A stretch of 64,000 nucleotides of DNA from assembly GCF_001277215.2 (NCBI RefSeq), contig NZ_CP013940.1:3844001-3908000 (forward strand), given 5' to 3'. A program made the translations under genes and the position numbers. This document shows positions 1 to 9,162 of this stretch, piece after piece. Within the stretch, counting starts at the first letter, position 1; every line of letters begins with the position of its first letter. The stretch comes from Cronobacter malonaticus LMG 23826 (GTDB lineage: Bacteria; Pseudomonadota; Gammaproteobacteria; Enterobacterales; Enterobacteriaceae). The notes below the pieces were generated by a model that was not told the DNA's origin, searched no databases, and saw nothing but the letters and a program-made list of their open reading frames with translations.

Positions 1-67
1 AATGTTTGTGAAGTGTAACAGATTGGCCGCAATTGCCCTACGATTCAAGGCGGCATTAGCGCGCCGC

Positions 68-1504
68 TCAGCGCTCGCCCGCGACGCGAAACGCCGCTAA
101 GTGGCTGTTTTCATCAGGGGCGCTGGCAAGCGCTTCGGCATCGGGGAGCGTAAACGCTTCATCATCCTGCACCGCCTGTTCGGCCAAATCCGGATTAATC
201 TCGCGCTTTACCTCAACGCCCATACCGCGAAACGCCTCCGCCTGCGCAAGCAGGTTGCCGCGCCCGCTGGCGAGTTTTTTCATCGCCTGGCGGTAGCTGT
301 CGCTCGCTTTGTCGAGGTTCTGGCCGATGGCGCTCATGTCATCAACAAACAGCCGCATTTTGTCGTAGAGGCGGCTGGCGCGATCGGCTATTTGCTGGGC
401 GTTACGGCTTTGATGTTCATAGCGCCAGAGGTTGGAAATGGTGCGCAACGCCACCAGCAGCGTGGTCGGGCTCACCAGCATAATATTGTTTTTTAACGCC
501 TCGGTGATGAGCTCCGGCTGCTTGTCGATAGCCAGTAAAAAGGCGGGCTCGACCGGGATAAACATCAGCACGTAGTCCAGCGTGCGCAGCCCCGGCAACT
601 GCTGATAGTCCTTGCGCCCCAGCAGGCGAATATGATTGCGAAGCGAAGCGATGTGTTCGTTGAGCGCCAGCTCGCGGCTGTAATCATCTTCGGCATTAAA
701 GTAACGCTCATAGGCTACCAGCGTCATTTTGGCATCAATGACCACATCTTTGCCCTGCGGCAGACGCACAATGACATCCGGCTGCATACGGCTGCGGTCG
801 GCAAGCTGAATATTAACCTGGGTTTCATACTCATGCCCTTCGCGCAGGCCCGAGGCTTCCAGCACGCGCGCGAGCACCACTTCGCCCCAGTTGCCCTGGG
901 CTTTGTTGTCGCCTTTTAACGCACGAGTAAGGTTGATAGCTTCCTGCGCCATTTGCGCATTCAGTTGCTGGAGATTGCGGATTTCATGAGCCAGCGTGTG
1001 GCGCTCGCGCGCCTCCTGGCCGAAGCTCTCCTGCACCTGGCGGCGAAAACCGTCGAGCTGCTCGCGCAGCGGGGAAAGCAGGCCGTTCAGGCTCTGGCGA
1101 TTTTGCTCATCGACCTGGCGGCGGCTCTGTTCAAAAATACGGTTAGCGAGGTTTTCAAACTGCTCGCTCAGGCGCTGTTCGCTGCTCATCATCTGGCGCA
1201 GTTTTTCTTCGGCATGGACCTGGGTGGCCTCCAGCCGCGTGGTGACTTCGCGCAGGTCAGACTCCAGCGAGCTGTTGATCTCCCGCAGGTTGCGCAGTTC
1301 GTTATTGAGCAGATCGCACTCATCACGCCAGTGCTGGTTATGCGCCAGCGCCTCGCGGGCCGCGCTGAGTTCGCCGTAGATATCGCGCTGTTCCGCCAGC
1401 AGATCCGCCTTTTGCTGGGCGGTTCGCAGGCCTGACATCAGCCAGCCCACCGCCACGCCCGCCAGTGCGACCACGGCTAACACCAGATATGAGATTTCCA
1501 CCAC
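68..1504 (-). CDS. rmuC: RmuC, DNA recombination-limiting protein
   Basis: 478-residue protein of the RmuC family (E. coli 475), thought to limit inversions at short inverted repeats, probably as a nuclease. Residues 5-23 form one N-terminal membrane segment, about 30-195 are coiled coil, and the conserved RmuC core follows (GNWGEVVLARVLEASG near 204-219). That core carries the nuclease-like D243 (QPDV) and D257/K259 (VIDAK). Translation appears to begin at GTG; two GTG codons occur in tandem there. The acidic C-terminal tail is variable. It is transcribed leftwards, downstream of udp and separated from it by the udp terminator. In E. coli ubiE follows rmuC, but it would lie outside this window. 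Nuclease activity is inferred from the fold. Confidence 0.96.
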   Translation of the reverse strand: MVEISYLVLAVVALAGVAVGWLMSGLRTAQQKADLLAEQRDIYGELSAAREALAHNQHWRDECDLLNNELRNLREINSSLESDLREVTTRLEATQVHAEEKLRQMMSSEQRLSEQFENLANRIFEQSRRQVDEQNRQSLNGLLSPLREQLDGFRRQVQESFGQEARERHTLAHEIRNLQQLNAQMAQEAINLTRALKGDNKAQGNWGEVVLARVLEASGLREGHEYETQVNIQLADRSRMQPDVIVRLPQGKDVVIDAKMTLVAYERYFNAEDDYSRELALNEHIASLRNHIRLLGRKDYQQLPGLRTLDYVLMFIPVEPAFLLAIDKQPELITEALKNNIMLVSPTTLLVALRTISNLWRYEHQSRNAQQIADRASRLYDKMRLFVDDMSAIGQNLDKASDSYRQAMKKLASGRGNLLAQAEAFRGMGVEVKREINPDLAEQAVQDDEAFTLPDAEALASAPDENSHLAAFRVAGER

Positions 1505-1610
1505 GCCTCCTGCCTGAACTGCTCATCACGCCAGAGGGGATTGTGCTGTACATAATTCCAGACGAAAAGCGTTTTTCTGTAAGGATCGTCAATCCTGCGA
1601 GACATTACGC

Positions 1611-1640
1611 AAAAAGGCCGGCGGAGCGCCGGCCTGAAAG
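1611..1640 (-). terminator. Rho-independent terminator of udp
   Basis: A perfect 9-bp GC-rich stem (1615-1623 with 1627-1635, loop GAG) is followed on the minus strand by a run of five T. It lies just after the udp stop codon and should separate udp from rmuC. Confidence 0.85.
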
Positions 1641-1647
1641 GAAGCTA

Positions 1648-2403
1648 TCAGAGAAGACGGCGCGCCGCCTCCACCACGATTTTCACCGCGTGGCTTTCGG
1701 TTTGTTTCATGGTTTCCGCGTTCGGGATCTCTTGCTGGGTGCGGTTGACGATAACGCCCGCCACCATGCCCGCGCGCAGGCCCTGGCTTGAGCACATGGT
1801 CAGCAGCGTCGCCGATTCCATTTCATAGTTCATCACGCCCATCGACTGCCACTCTTTCATGGAGCCGTTAAAGCGGCTGACCACACGGCCGGAGAAGGTG
1901 TCGTAGCGCTCCTGGCCTGGGTAGAAGGTGTCGGAAGAGGCGGTCACGCCGATGTGCGTGGTCGCGCCGACCGCTTTGGCCGCTTCCACCAGTGCGGTGG
2001 TACAGGCGAAATCGGCAACGGCCGGGTATTCCATCGGCGCGAAGTGCAGGCTGGCGCCGTCAAGGCGTACGGAGGCGGTCGTCACCAGCACGTCGCCAAC
2101 GTTGATGTGCGGCTGGATAGCGCCGGTGGTGCCCACGCGCAGGAAAGTACGAATGCCAAGCTGCGCCAGCTCTTCTACCGCAATAGACGTTGACGGGCCG
2201 CCGATACCGGTTGAGCAGATGATGACCGCTTTGCCATCAAGCTCGGCACGCCAGGAGGTGAATTCACGGTGGGAAGCCAGTTTGACCGGCTTATCCATCA
2301 GCGCGGCGATCTTTTCCACTCGCTCCGGGTCGCCCGGGACAATCGCTAATTCTGCGCCCTGAAGATCGCTTTTTTTAAGGCCGAGGTGAAAAACATCAGA
2401 CAT
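1648..2403 (-). CDS. udp: Uridine phosphorylase
   Basis: Udp cleaves uridine with phosphate to uracil and ribose-1-phosphate in pyrimidine salvage (cytoplasmic hexamer). The 251 residues align end to end with E. coli Udp (253). The family motifs [18 protein letters not shown] and [11 protein letters not shown] are present; the last supplies ribose-contacting Glu and Met residues. The reading frame is open 13 codons further upstream, but the ATG at 2403 has a good ribosome site (GAGGAG, about 7 nt upstream) and gives the family N-terminus [10 protein letters not shown]. The upstream region has two CRP sites spaced as in E. coli, so catabolite and CytR control is likely. It is monocistronic, with its own terminator. 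Confidence 0.98.
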   Translation of the reverse strand: MSDVFHLGLKKSDLQGAELAIVPGDPERVEKIAALMDKPVKLASHREFTSWRAELDGKAVIICSTGIGGPSTSIAVEELAQLGIRTFLRVGTTGAIQPHINVGDVLVTTASVRLDGASLHFAPMEYPAVADFACTTALVEAAKAVGATTHIGVTASSDTFYPGQERYDTFSGRVVSRFNGSMKEWQSMGVMNYEMESATLLTMCSSQGLRAGMVAGVIVNRTQQEIPNAETMKQTESHAVKIVVEAARRLL

Positions 2404-2448
2404 AGGTGACTCCTCTGTGGGTCGGTTTGTCAGGAGAAGCAAAACGGT

Positions 2449-2545
2449 ACTTTACAGAACCTTTCCGGCGTTTTTCGTGACCGGATTCACTTCAAAAGAA
2501 AGGAGTTGCATTAATTTTCCATAATTTCGTGATTATGGTCACACA
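2449..2545 (-). promoter_or_regulatory. udp control region: two CRP sites, CytR half-site and -10
   Basis: Two CRP sites are visible: CGTGA-CCGGAT-TCACT at 2476-2491 and CGTGA-TTATGG-TCACA at 2528-2543. Their centres are 52 bp apart, the same spacing as the CRP1/CRP2 pair of E. coli udp (-41.5 and -93.5). A CytR-type octamer GTTGCATT lies between them at 2505-2512. A -10 TAAAGT on the minus strand (2449-2454) falls where CRP1 would place it. The CytR assignment rests on one clear half-site. Confidence 0.8.
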
Positions 2546-2662
2546 TACAACGCAGTAATGGAAATCCCGCACGGCGAATGCCTGCTTTTCCCACCTCCAC
2601 TCCCGCCGCACGCAGGCTATAGTTAGGGATGCGCTAAAACAATAACGGGTACGGAGAATGCC

Positions 2663-3481
2663 ATGACCAACAACACTGACCATCCGGCGGGCTTTGCCGC
2701 TGCAGTTTCACCTGTCGCTTCAACGGTAGTTCATACGCCGCAGGATGCCATTATCGCGGGCGAAACCTCGATTCCCTCGCAGGGCGAAAACATGCCTGCT
2801 TACCACGCCCGCCCGCGCGCTGCCGATGGCCCGCTGCCGGTGGTGATTGTGGTACAGGAGATTTTCGGCGTACATGAACATATTCGCGATATTTGCCGTC
2901 GCCTGGCGCTGGAAGGGTACCTGGCGGTGGCGCCGGAACTCTATTTCCGTCAGGGCGATCCGAATGAGTACGACGATATTTCGTCGCTGCTGAGCAATCT
3001 GGTGTCGAAAGTGCCGGACGCGCAGGTGCTGGCGGACCTGGACCATGTGGCAAGCTGGGCGTCGCGCAACGGCGGTGACGCGCACCGTCTGATGCTGACC
3101 GGTTTTTGCTGGGGCGGGCGTATCGCGTGGCTGTATGCCGCGCACAATCCGCAGCTGAAAGCCGCCGTGGCGTGGTATGGCAAGCTGCTGGGCGACAAAA
3201 CGTTAAACTCGCCGAAGCATCCGGTGGATGTCGCCACCGATCTGACCGCGCCAGTGCTGGGGCTTTACGGCGCGCAGGATACGGGAATTTCGCTTGAGAG
3301 CGTTGAGACCATGCGTCAGGCGCTGCGCGCCGCCAATGCAAAGGCGGAAATTATCGTTTACCCGGACGCGGGCCATGCGTTTAACGCCGATTATCGCCCG
3401 AGTTATCACGAGGCGTCGGCAAAGGATGGTTGGGAGCGCATGCTGGAGTGGTTCAACACCTACGGTAGTAAGAAAGGATAA
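2663..3481 (+). CDS. ysgA: Dienelactone hydrolase family protein (YsgA/DlhH)
   Basis: 272 residues, alpha/beta-hydrolase fold of the dienelactone hydrolase family, predicted cytoplasmic. The nucleophile elbow G-F-C-W-G-G has Cys in place of Ser, as usual in this family. The acid is expected in YGAQDTGI and the His in DAGHAFNADY near the C-terminus. Length matches E. coli YsgA (271). The start ATG at 2663 follows ACGGAGAATGCC. It is divergent from udp, with about 260 bp shared, and has its own terminator immediately after the stop. The physiological substrate is unknown; carboxymethylenebutenolidase is the family name, not a demonstrated activity here. Confidence 0.93.
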   Translation: MTNNTDHPAGFAAAVSPVASTVVHTPQDAIIAGETSIPSQGENMPAYHARPRAADGPLPVVIVVQEIFGVHEHIRDICRRLALEGYLAVAPELYFRQGDPNEYDDISSLLSNLVSKVPDAQVLADLDHVASWASRNGGDAHRLMLTGFCWGGRIAWLYAAHNPQLKAAVAWYGKLLGDKTLNSPKHPVDVATDLTAPVLGLYGAQDTGISLESVETMRQALRAANAKAEIIVYPDAGHAFNADYRPSYHEASAKDGWERMLEWFNTYGSKKG

Positions 3482-3510
3482 AAAAACGCCCGGGAAACCG
3501 GGCGTTTTTT
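3482..3510. terminator. Bidirectional Rho-independent terminator after ysgA
   Basis: An A-run, a 7-bp stem CGCCCGG/CCGGGCG with GAAA loop and a T-run start directly behind the ysgA stop. The A and T tracts on both sides would allow termination in either direction. Confidence 0.9.
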
Positions 3511-3540
3511 ATTGCGGCGTATTTTTGGTGGCGCGGTGGA

Positions 3541-3905
3541 TTGGTGGGTGCGCTACGCACCCTACAAAGCCACAAACCACACCATACCGTTTTCTTCGGG
3601 CTGCGATGGGTGCGCTGCGCGTACCCACCCTACAAATCACAAACCGCATCGCACTGTTTTCTGCGAGCTGCGGTGGGTGCGCTGCGCTTACCCACCCTAC
3701 AAAATTACAAACCTCATCACACCGTTTTCTGCGGGTTGCGGTGGGTGCGCTACGCTTACCCACCCTACAAAACCATAAACCATTTCGCACCGTTTTCTTC
3801 GGACTGCGGTGGGTGCGCTGCGCGTACCTACCCTACGAATTACCCACCCTACGCAACGCATAACTGGCCTTATCGTAGGGCGGGTAAGCGTCGCGCACCC
3901 GCCAT
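3541..3905. repeat. REP-like palindromic repeat array, 67-68 bp period
   Basis: Fills the 440-bp gap between ysgA and metE, which has no gene. The core GGTGGGTGCGCTGCGC, then TACCCACCCTAC, is palindromic. Direct copies have the GGGTGCGC element at 3546, 3608, 3675, 3743 and 3811 (spacing 62, 67, 68, 68). A sixth copy in reverse orientation lies at about 3869-3900. Between cores runs a conserved spacer of the type ACCGTTTTCTGCG. Reading frames through the array are products of the repeat and are not genes. Confidence 0.85.
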
Positions 3906-3923
3906 CGCCACAATCAGTAACCG

Positions 3924-6185
3924 TTACGCCTGACGCAGGTTCTGCGCCGCTTTCACCATGTTGGCGAGCGCCGCGCGGGTCTCCGGCCAGCCGCGGGTTT
4001 TCAGGCCGCAATCCGGGTTCACCCACAGACGCTCCTGCGGGATACGCTGCGCGGCTTTCTTCAGCAGCGCTTCAATCCACGCCACATCCGGCACGTTCGG
4101 CGAGTGGATGTCATATACGCCGGGCCCGATTTCATTCGGGTATTCAAACTCTTCAAACGACTCCAGCAGTTCCATATCTGAACGTGACGTTTCGATGGTA
4201 ATCACGTCCGCATCCAGCGCGGCGATAGAATCCATGATGTCGTTGAACTCGCAATAACACATGTGAGTGTGGATCTGCGTGTCATCCTTCGCGACCGCCG
4301 CGTTCAGGCGGAACGCCTCCACGCCCCAGGCGAGATATGCGTCCCAGTCGCTGCGCTTGAGCGGCAGCCCTTCACGCAGCGCCGGTTCGTCAATCTGGAT
4401 GATGCCGATACCTGCGGCTTCGAGATCCGCCACTTCGTCACGCAGCGCCAGCGCAATCTGTTTGGCGATGGTTTCACGCGAGACATCTTCACGCGGGAAC
4501 GACCAGCAGAGAATGGTCACCGGGCCGGTCAGCATCCCTTTCACCGGTTTGTCGGTCAGCGACTGCGCGTACTTCGCCCACTCGACGGTGATTGGCACCG
4601 GGCGGCTGATGTCGCCGATAACCACCGGCGGCTTCACGCAGCGGGAGCCGTAGCTCTGTACCCAACCGTTCTGGGTGAAGACGAAGCCATCAAGATGCTC
4701 GCCGAAATACTCCACCATGTCGTTACGCTCGGCTTCGCCGTGCACCAGCACATCGAGACCCAGACGCTCCTGCTCGGCGATCGCCTGCTTAATGTGTTCG
4801 GCGATACCGGTGCGGTAGTTCGCCGCATCGAGATTGCCCTTTTTGAAATCCAGGCGCAGGCCGCGGATTTCGGTCGTCTGCGGGAACGAGCCGATGGTCG
4901 TGGTCGGCCAGGCTGGCAGGTTGAAGCGGGCGCGCTGCGCTTCGGCGCGTACCGGATATGCATGGGCGCGCTGGCTGTCCTGCGGCGTAATGGCCTGAAG
5001 ACGCTGTTCTACCGCCGGGTTATGTACGCGGGCCGAATGTTTACGGGCCTGAATCGGCGCACTCCACTGCTCGATTTTTGTTGTGTCGCCGCTGTTCAGC
5101 GCATCGCGCAGCAGCGCCAGCTCTTCACATTTTTGCAGCGCAAAGGCGAACCAGCTTTTCACTTCCGCATCCAGACGCGTTTCGACGCTCAGATCGATAG
5201 GGCTGTGCAGCAGCGAGCAGGATGACCCTACCCACAGCTCACGCTGGCCCGCGATAGTTTTCAGTTGGGCGTATTTCTCGGTGAGATCGGCGCGCCAGAC
5301 GTTGCGGCCGTTGATAACGCCTGCGGAGAGTAACCACTCCTGCGGCAGGCGGCGATGCAGTTCGTTGACATCGTCATGGCCGTGAACCAGATCGACATGC
5401 AGCCCCTGCACCGGCAGTGCGGTGATGGTGTCGAGATTATCACTCACGCCTTCAAAATAGGTGGTGAGCAGCAGTTTGGTCTGGCCTTTCAGCGCCTCGT
5501 AGGCCGGTTTAAATGCCTCCAGCCACGCCTGCGGCAGCTCAAGCACCAGCGCCGGTTCATCGATTTGCACCCACTGAATGCCGCGTTTCGCAAGCTCAGC
5601 TATCACCTGCTGGTACACCGGCAGAATGTCGTTGAGCAGGGAAAGACGGTCAAACTGTTCGCCCTTCACTTTGCCAAGCCACAGGTAAGTGACCGGGCCG
5701 AGCAAAACCGGTTTAACGTGATGGCCGAGCGCCAGCGCTTCGTCGACTTCATCCAGCAGTTGCGTCCAGGTAAGGCTGAACTGCTGGCCTTTGGTGAATT
5801 CCGGCACCATGTAGTGATAGTTGGTGTTAAACCATTTGGTCATTTCTGCCGCCGCAGCGGGTTCGCCGGTCGGCGCGCGGCCACGGCCGATGCGGAACAA
5901 CGTGTCGATATCCACGGTGCCATCCGCATTCTGGTGGCGCGCCGGGACGTTGCCGAGCAGCAGGCTGGTGGTCAGAACATGATCGTACCAGGCGAAATCG
6001 CCCACCGGCAGCAGGTCGATGCCCGCCGCTTTTTGTTGTTCCCAGTGGCGGGCGCGCAGCTCGCGGCCCACCGCCAGTAATTCTTCACGGGTGCTTTTGC
6101 CCGCCCAGTAGCTTTCTTGCGCTTTTTTCAGCTCGCGACGCAGGCCGACGCGGGGAAAACCGAGGGTATGGTTATGGATAGTCAT
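3924..6185 (-). CDS. metE: Cobalamin-independent methionine synthase
   Basis: MetE transfers the methyl group from 5-methyltetrahydropteroyl-triglutamate to homocysteine, the last step of methionine synthesis without B12. It is 753 residues long, identical to E. coli. Two homologous barrel halves are visible; the N-terminal half begins [19 protein letters not shown]. All zinc ligands are present in the C-terminal half: H641 and C643 (THMCYC), E665 (TIETSR) and C726 (NPDCGL). Start ATG at 6185. It is divergent from metR; MetR-type and MetJ-type sites lie between them, so activation by MetR with homocysteine and repression by MetJ-SAM are expected. Its inferred leader carries an intergenic repeat (see 6262-6350). 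Confidence 0.99.
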   Translation of the reverse strand: MTIHNHTLGFPRVGLRRELKKAQESYWAGKSTREELLAVGRELRARHWEQQKAAGIDLLPVGDFAWYDHVLTTSLLLGNVPARHQNADGTVDIDTLFRIGRGRAPTGEPAAAAEMTKWFNTNYHYMVPEFTKGQQFSLTWTQLLDEVDEALALGHHVKPVLLGPVTYLWLGKVKGEQFDRLSLLNDILPVYQQVIAELAKRGIQWVQIDEPALVLELPQAWLEAFKPAYEALKGQTKLLLTTYFEGVSDNLDTITALPVQGLHVDLVHGHDDVNELHRRLPQEWLLSAGVINGRNVWRADLTEKYAQLKTIAGQRELWVGSSCSLLHSPIDLSVETRLDAEVKSWFAFALQKCEELALLRDALNSGDTTKIEQWSAPIQARKHSARVHNPAVEQRLQAITPQDSQRAHAYPVRAEAQRARFNLPAWPTTTIGSFPQTTEIRGLRLDFKKGNLDAANYRTGIAEHIKQAIAEQERLGLDVLVHGEAERNDMVEYFGEHLDGFVFTQNGWVQSYGSRCVKPPVVIGDISRPVPITVEWAKYAQSLTDKPVKGMLTGPVTILCWSFPREDVSRETIAKQIALALRDEVADLEAAGIGIIQIDEPALREGLPLKRSDWDAYLAWGVEAFRLNAAVAKDDTQIHTHMCYCEFNDIMDSIAALDADVITIETSRSDMELLESFEEFEYPNEIGPGVYDIHSPNVPDVAWIEALLKKAAQRIPQERLWVNPDCGLKTRGWPETRAALANMVKAAQNLRQA

Positions 6186-6261
6186 GATGTTCTGCCTCTC
6201 TTAAGAATGAATCCCGTGTCAGGAGATGAATCTGTTCGTCTAATTAGTAATCCGTATGTAT

Positions 6262-6350
6262 TTCGGATTTCGGGAAGGCGGCAAGCTGGTGAATCCCCGG
6301 GAGCTTACTGAAGTAAGTGACCGGGGTGAGCCAGCGCCGCCAACGCACCA
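6262..6350 (+). repeat. Dispersed intergenic repeat, single copy in the metE leader
   Basis: The core with arms CCCCGGGAGCTTAC and GTAAGTGACCGGGG folds into a strong imperfect hairpin. Flanks AAGGCGGCAAGC on the left and GGGGTGAGC on the right match the 124-bp array at 31600-32027. It lies between the inferred metE promoter and the metE start, so it should be transcribed into the metE mRNA leader. Confidence 0.85.
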
Positions 6351-6373
6351 GAAATTCGAAAGACGTCGGATTT

Positions 6374-6397
6374 GGACGTCCAGATGTTTACACATCC
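6374..6397. promoter_or_regulatory. MetJ operator (three tandem met boxes)
   Basis: Three consecutive 8-bp units, GGACGTCC, AGATGTTT and ACACATCC, resemble the met box AGACGTCT. A further AGACGTCG is at 6361-6368. The array covers the predicted metE start site and lies upstream of metR, consistent with MetJ control of both genes. Confidence 0.75.
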
Positions 6398-6426
6398 ATA
6401 ATTGGCAGTTACTGTATATTCCTCAA
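6398..6426 (-). promoter_or_regulatory. Candidate metE promoter
   Basis: On the minus strand TTGAGG (6421-6426) and AATTAT (6398-6403) are 17 bp apart. The predicted start near 6390 falls inside the MetJ operator and downstream of the MetR box, as expected for metE. Matches to consensus are moderate. Confidence 0.5.
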
Positions 6427-6448
6427 GCGCAAATTATTCATGCTGAAG

Positions 6449-6461
6449 TGAAGGACATTCA
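6449..6461. promoter_or_regulatory. MetR binding site
   Basis: TGAATGTCCTTCA on the minus strand matches the MetR consensus TGAANNTNNTTCA exactly. It lies upstream of the candidate metE -35 and overlaps the first base of metR. A weaker half-match (TGAATAATTTGCG) begins 21 bp further towards metE. Confidence 0.7.
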
Positions 6462-7414
6462 TGATCGAGATAAAACACCTGCGAACGCTTCAGGCGCTGC
6501 GTAATTGCGGCTCACTGGCGGCGGCGGCGGCATCGCTGCATCAGACCCAATCCGCGCTTTCACACCAGTTCAGCGATCTGGAGCAGCGTCTCGGCTTCCG
6601 GTTATTCGTGCGTAAGAGCCAGCCGCTGCGCTTCACACCGCAGGGCGAGATCCTGTTGCAGCTGGCAGCCCAGGTGCTGCCGCAGATAAGCCGCGCGCTG
6701 CAGGCGTGCAATGAGCCGCAACAGACCCGGCTGCGTATCGCGATTGAGTGTCATAGCTGTATTCAGTGGCTGGCCCCGGCGCTGGAGGCGTTTCGCGCCC
6801 GCTGGCCGCAGGTGGAGATGGATTTCAAATCGGGCGTGACGTTTGATCCGCAGCCTGCGCTGCAACAAGACGAACTCGATCTGGTGCTGACGTCAGACAT
6901 TCTGCCGCGCAGCGGCCTGCACTATTCGCCGATGTTTGATTTTGAAGTGCGTCTGGTGGTGGCGCCCGATCATCCGCTGGCGACCAAAACGCAGGTGACG
7001 CCGGAGGATTTCGCCAGCGAAACCCTGCTGATTTACCCGGTACAGCGCAGTCGTCTTGATGTCTGGCGTCATTTTTTACAGCCGGCGGGTGTCAGCCCGA
7101 CGCTGAAAAGCGTCGATAACACGCTGCTGCTTATCCAGATGGTGTCGGCGCGCATGGGCATCGCCGCGCTGCCGCACTGGGTGGTGGAGAATTTCGAGCG
7201 TCAGGGGCTGGTGGTCACACGTGCGCTGGGCGAGGGATTATGGAGCCGGCTGTACGCTGCGGTGCGCGATGGCGAGCAGCGTCAGCCGGTGACGGAGGCG
7301 TTTATTCAGCAGGCGCGTCAGCACGCCTGTGATTCCCTTCCGTTTGTGCGGAGCGCGGCGCGACCCAGCGTCGGTGGACCCACAGAGAAGCCACTATCAC
7401 CGCTCCCCCAATGA
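6461..7414 (+). CDS. metR: MetR, LysR-family activator of methionine genes
   Basis: 317 residues, the same length as E. coli MetR. An N-terminal LysR winged helix-turn-helix (about 1-60, with [18 protein letters not shown] as the recognition region) is followed by a periplasmic-binding-protein-like effector domain that senses homocysteine. It activates metE, and in E. coli metA, metF and glyA. The start ATG at 6461 follows GAAGGACATTC; a MetR-type site overlaps this start. It is divergent from metE. The last 113 nt overlap, in antisense, the end of yigM; both C-termini look genuine against their E. coli counterparts. Confidence 0.98.
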   Translation: MIEIKHLRTLQALRNCGSLAAAAASLHQTQSALSHQFSDLEQRLGFRLFVRKSQPLRFTPQGEILLQLAAQVLPQISRALQACNEPQQTRLRIAIECHSCIQWLAPALEAFRARWPQVEMDFKSGVTFDPQPALQQDELDLVLTSDILPRSGLHYSPMFDFEVRLVVAPDHPLATKTQVTPEDFASETLLIYPVQRSRLDVWRHFLQPAGVSPTLKSVDNTLLLIQMVSARMGIAALPHWVVENFERQGLVVTRALGEGLWSRLYAAVRDGEQRQPVTEAFIQQARQHACDSLPFVRSAARPSVGGPTEKPLSPLPQ

Positions 7415-8201
7415 TAAAGCTTGGCCAGTGGGGCTGCTGCTGCCAGATGGCGAGGTTAACCAGCAGCCCGGCGGGCACGTGCATGTTATTCATGATGCCA
7501 AGCGTGCCGGCGTCTACCTGCGTGGCGCCATAGTTCCACATAAAGTAGCCAAGCCCCGAGGCTACCACGCCAAGCCACACCAGAATGCCCCATTGCAGGC
7601 CGGTGGTCGGTAGTTTCTGCGGGTTGCCGAGCGTAAACCAGGCGATCACCGCGACTACGAACGCGCCGAGATAGAACCACGAAAACGCAGTATGTTGCGG
7701 CATCGGATGCGTCTCCATCAGGCGTTTGTAGCCCACCATGCCGATAGCAAAACTGATATTCGCCAGTTGCACCAGCAGCAGCCCGGTCCAGAAGTGATCG
7801 CTCACTTTGTCATAGCGAATAATCGCCGCGCCGATGACCGCAAGCCCGGCGCTAAGCGCGTAGCCCCAGCGCAGCCGACGGCGGCTCAGCAGATCGTAAA
7901 TCAGCGTGATATAGAGCGGCGTAAGCACCGTAAACAGCAGAAATTCCGAGACGGTCAGGTAGAGATACGCCCGGAAGCTGAACAGGTACATCACACCCAG
8001 TTGCAGTGCGCCCACCAGCATATAGAGCGCCAGCGTTTTCAGGCTCTGCCCGCGGGCGCGTAAGAACGGCAGGAATACCAGCGCCGCCAGCCCGACGCGC
8101 ATCAGTACCGAGAAGGTGCTGTCCACATGCCCCGCCAGGTATTCGCCAATCAGGCTGAAAGAGAACGCCCACAGGATAGTGGTGATGATGAGTAACGCCA
8201 C
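7302..8201 (-). CDS. yigM: EamA-family transporter YigM (biotin uptake)
   Basis: Inner-membrane protein of the drug/metabolite transporter superfamily, about ten membrane segments (two EamA halves). E. coli YigM is reported to be its biotin importer. The frame is open to 8264, but GTG at 8201 gives 299 residues as in E. coli (start [15 protein letters not shown]) and has GAG nine bases upstream. Alternatives are ATG at 8210 or 8234. Motifs [18 protein letters not shown] and [18 protein letters not shown] are strongly conserved. The C-terminus overlaps metR in antisense. A palindrome and a BirA-like half-site lie upstream. Confidence 0.92.
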   Translation of the reverse strand: MALLIITTILWAFSFSLIGEYLAGHVDSTFSVLMRVGLAALVFLPFLRARGQSLKTLALYMLVGALQLGVMYLFSFRAYLYLTVSEFLLFTVLTPLYITLIYDLLSRRRLRWGYALSAGLAVIGAAIIRYDKVSDHFWTGLLLVQLANISFAIGMVGYKRLMETHPMPQHTAFSWFYLGAFVVAVIAWFTLGNPQKLPTTGLQWGILVWLGVVASGLGYFMWNYGATQVDAGTLGIMNNMHVPAGLLVNLAIWQQQPHWPSFIIGGAVIVASLWVHRRWVAPRSAQTEGNHRRADAPAE

Positions 8202-8269
8202 AATGATCATCTCAACAGAAAACAAGACGGGCATTGTAGCGAAGGCGCTGGCGAAAAGTTGCACTATTT

Positions 8270-8302
8270 GGTTGACAAGTGGTTAGCAATAAACCACTTG
8301 TC
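8270..8302. promoter_or_regulatory. 11-bp perfect palindrome with BirA-like half-site upstream of yigM
   Basis: GACAAGTGGTT (8274-8284) and AACCACTTGTC (8292-8302) pair perfectly around a 7-nt loop. Neither side has a T-run, so a simple terminator is unlikely. On the minus strand, TTGTCAACC (8278-8270) differs by one base from the left half of the BirA operator (TTGTAAACC), but I see no right half at the usual spacing. Confidence 0.4.
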
Positions 8303-8312
8303 ACCCTGATGA

Positions 8313-9113
8313 TTAATCCAGAAACAGTTTACGCAGGTAGTGTGGAACGGCATCTTCGGCGTTGGTGCCGATGACTTCCAGCTCCGGCAGCAGATCTTTC
8401 AGGCGCTGGTGCGCGTTGCCCATGATGCAGCCTTTGCCCGCCATTGAAAGCATTTCCGCGTCGTTCATCCCGTCGCCAAATGCGATGCAGGACTCCAGCC
8501 CGAAGCCCATCGCTTTGGCAACCGCCTCCAGCGCGTGGCCTTTGGACACGCCGCCCGCCATCACTTCAAGGCAGGTGAGCGTCGAAAAGCTCACGTTAAC
8601 GCGATCGCCCCAGCGGGCGTTGATGGCCTGCTCCAGCGGCAGCAGCTTTTCGTGAACGTCGCAGGTGAAGAAGACTTTACTGACGCCCTGCGGCTCCAGC
8701 AGCGCCGGTTCGAACAGCGAATATTTAAAAACCGCTTCTTTAAAATATTTCAGCTCGTCCGGGCGCTCGCGGCTCATAAACCATTCGTCGTCGCGATAGA
8801 CGTTAGTGATGATGTCGGGGTTATCGCGCACCACGCCGAACAGATCGGCGGCGATGTCGGTATCAAGGTTATGGGTAAAGACCAGATTGCCGTCGGTGTC
8901 GTGTACCCGCGCGCCGTTGGAGGTGATCATATAAGCCTTAATCTCAAGGCCGTCGCGGATCTGGCCGACGTCGATATGGTGGCGGCCGGTGGCGAACACA
9001 AAGTTCACGCCGCGGGCGGTCAGTAATTTGAGCGTTTGTTTGGCAAACGGCGTCAGTGCATGGTCAGGGGCTAAGAGTGTGCCGTCTAAATCAGACGCAA
9101 CGACCTGATACAT
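8313..9113 (-). CDS. yigL: HAD-superfamily sugar-phosphate phosphatase YigL
   Basis: 266 residues, the E. coli length; Cof-type HAD hydrolase. Motif I DLDGTLL begins at residue 8 with the nucleophile and acid Asp. Motif II is the Thr in FATGRH. Motif III/IV is K in GVSKGHALEAV plus GDGMNDAEML. E. coli YigL dephosphorylates sugar phosphates and pyridoxal phosphate and helps relieve phosphosugar stress. The frame is open upstream to 9197, but the ATG at 9113 gives the family N-terminus MYQVVASDLDG. Upstream is AGAGG, rather far from the start. It lies 49 nt behind pldB and is probably co-transcribed with it. Confidence 0.96.
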   Translation of the reverse strand: MYQVVASDLDGTLLAPDHALTPFAKQTLKLLTARGVNFVFATGRHHIDVGQIRDGLEIKAYMITSNGARVHDTDGNLVFTHNLDTDIAADLFGVVRDNPDIITNVYRDDEWFMSRERPDELKYFKEAVFKYSLFEPALLEPQGVSKVFFTCDVHEKLLPLEQAINARWGDRVNVSFSTLTCLEVMAGGVSKGHALEAVAKAMGFGLESCIAFGDGMNDAEMLSMAGKGCIMGNAHQRLKDLLPELEVIGTNAEDAVPHYLRKLFLD

Positions 9114-9162
9114 AATAAAAAAAACCTCTGGTGGAGCGACCGAACGCTCCGGTCGCGGGTAA

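Noticed and set aside
3294..3933. Several open frames of 88-189 residues on both strands across the ysgA-metE gap
   Set aside because: They are made almost entirely of the REP-like repeat (recurring GGCAALTHPT-type words), overlap each other on both strands and have no ribosome sites.
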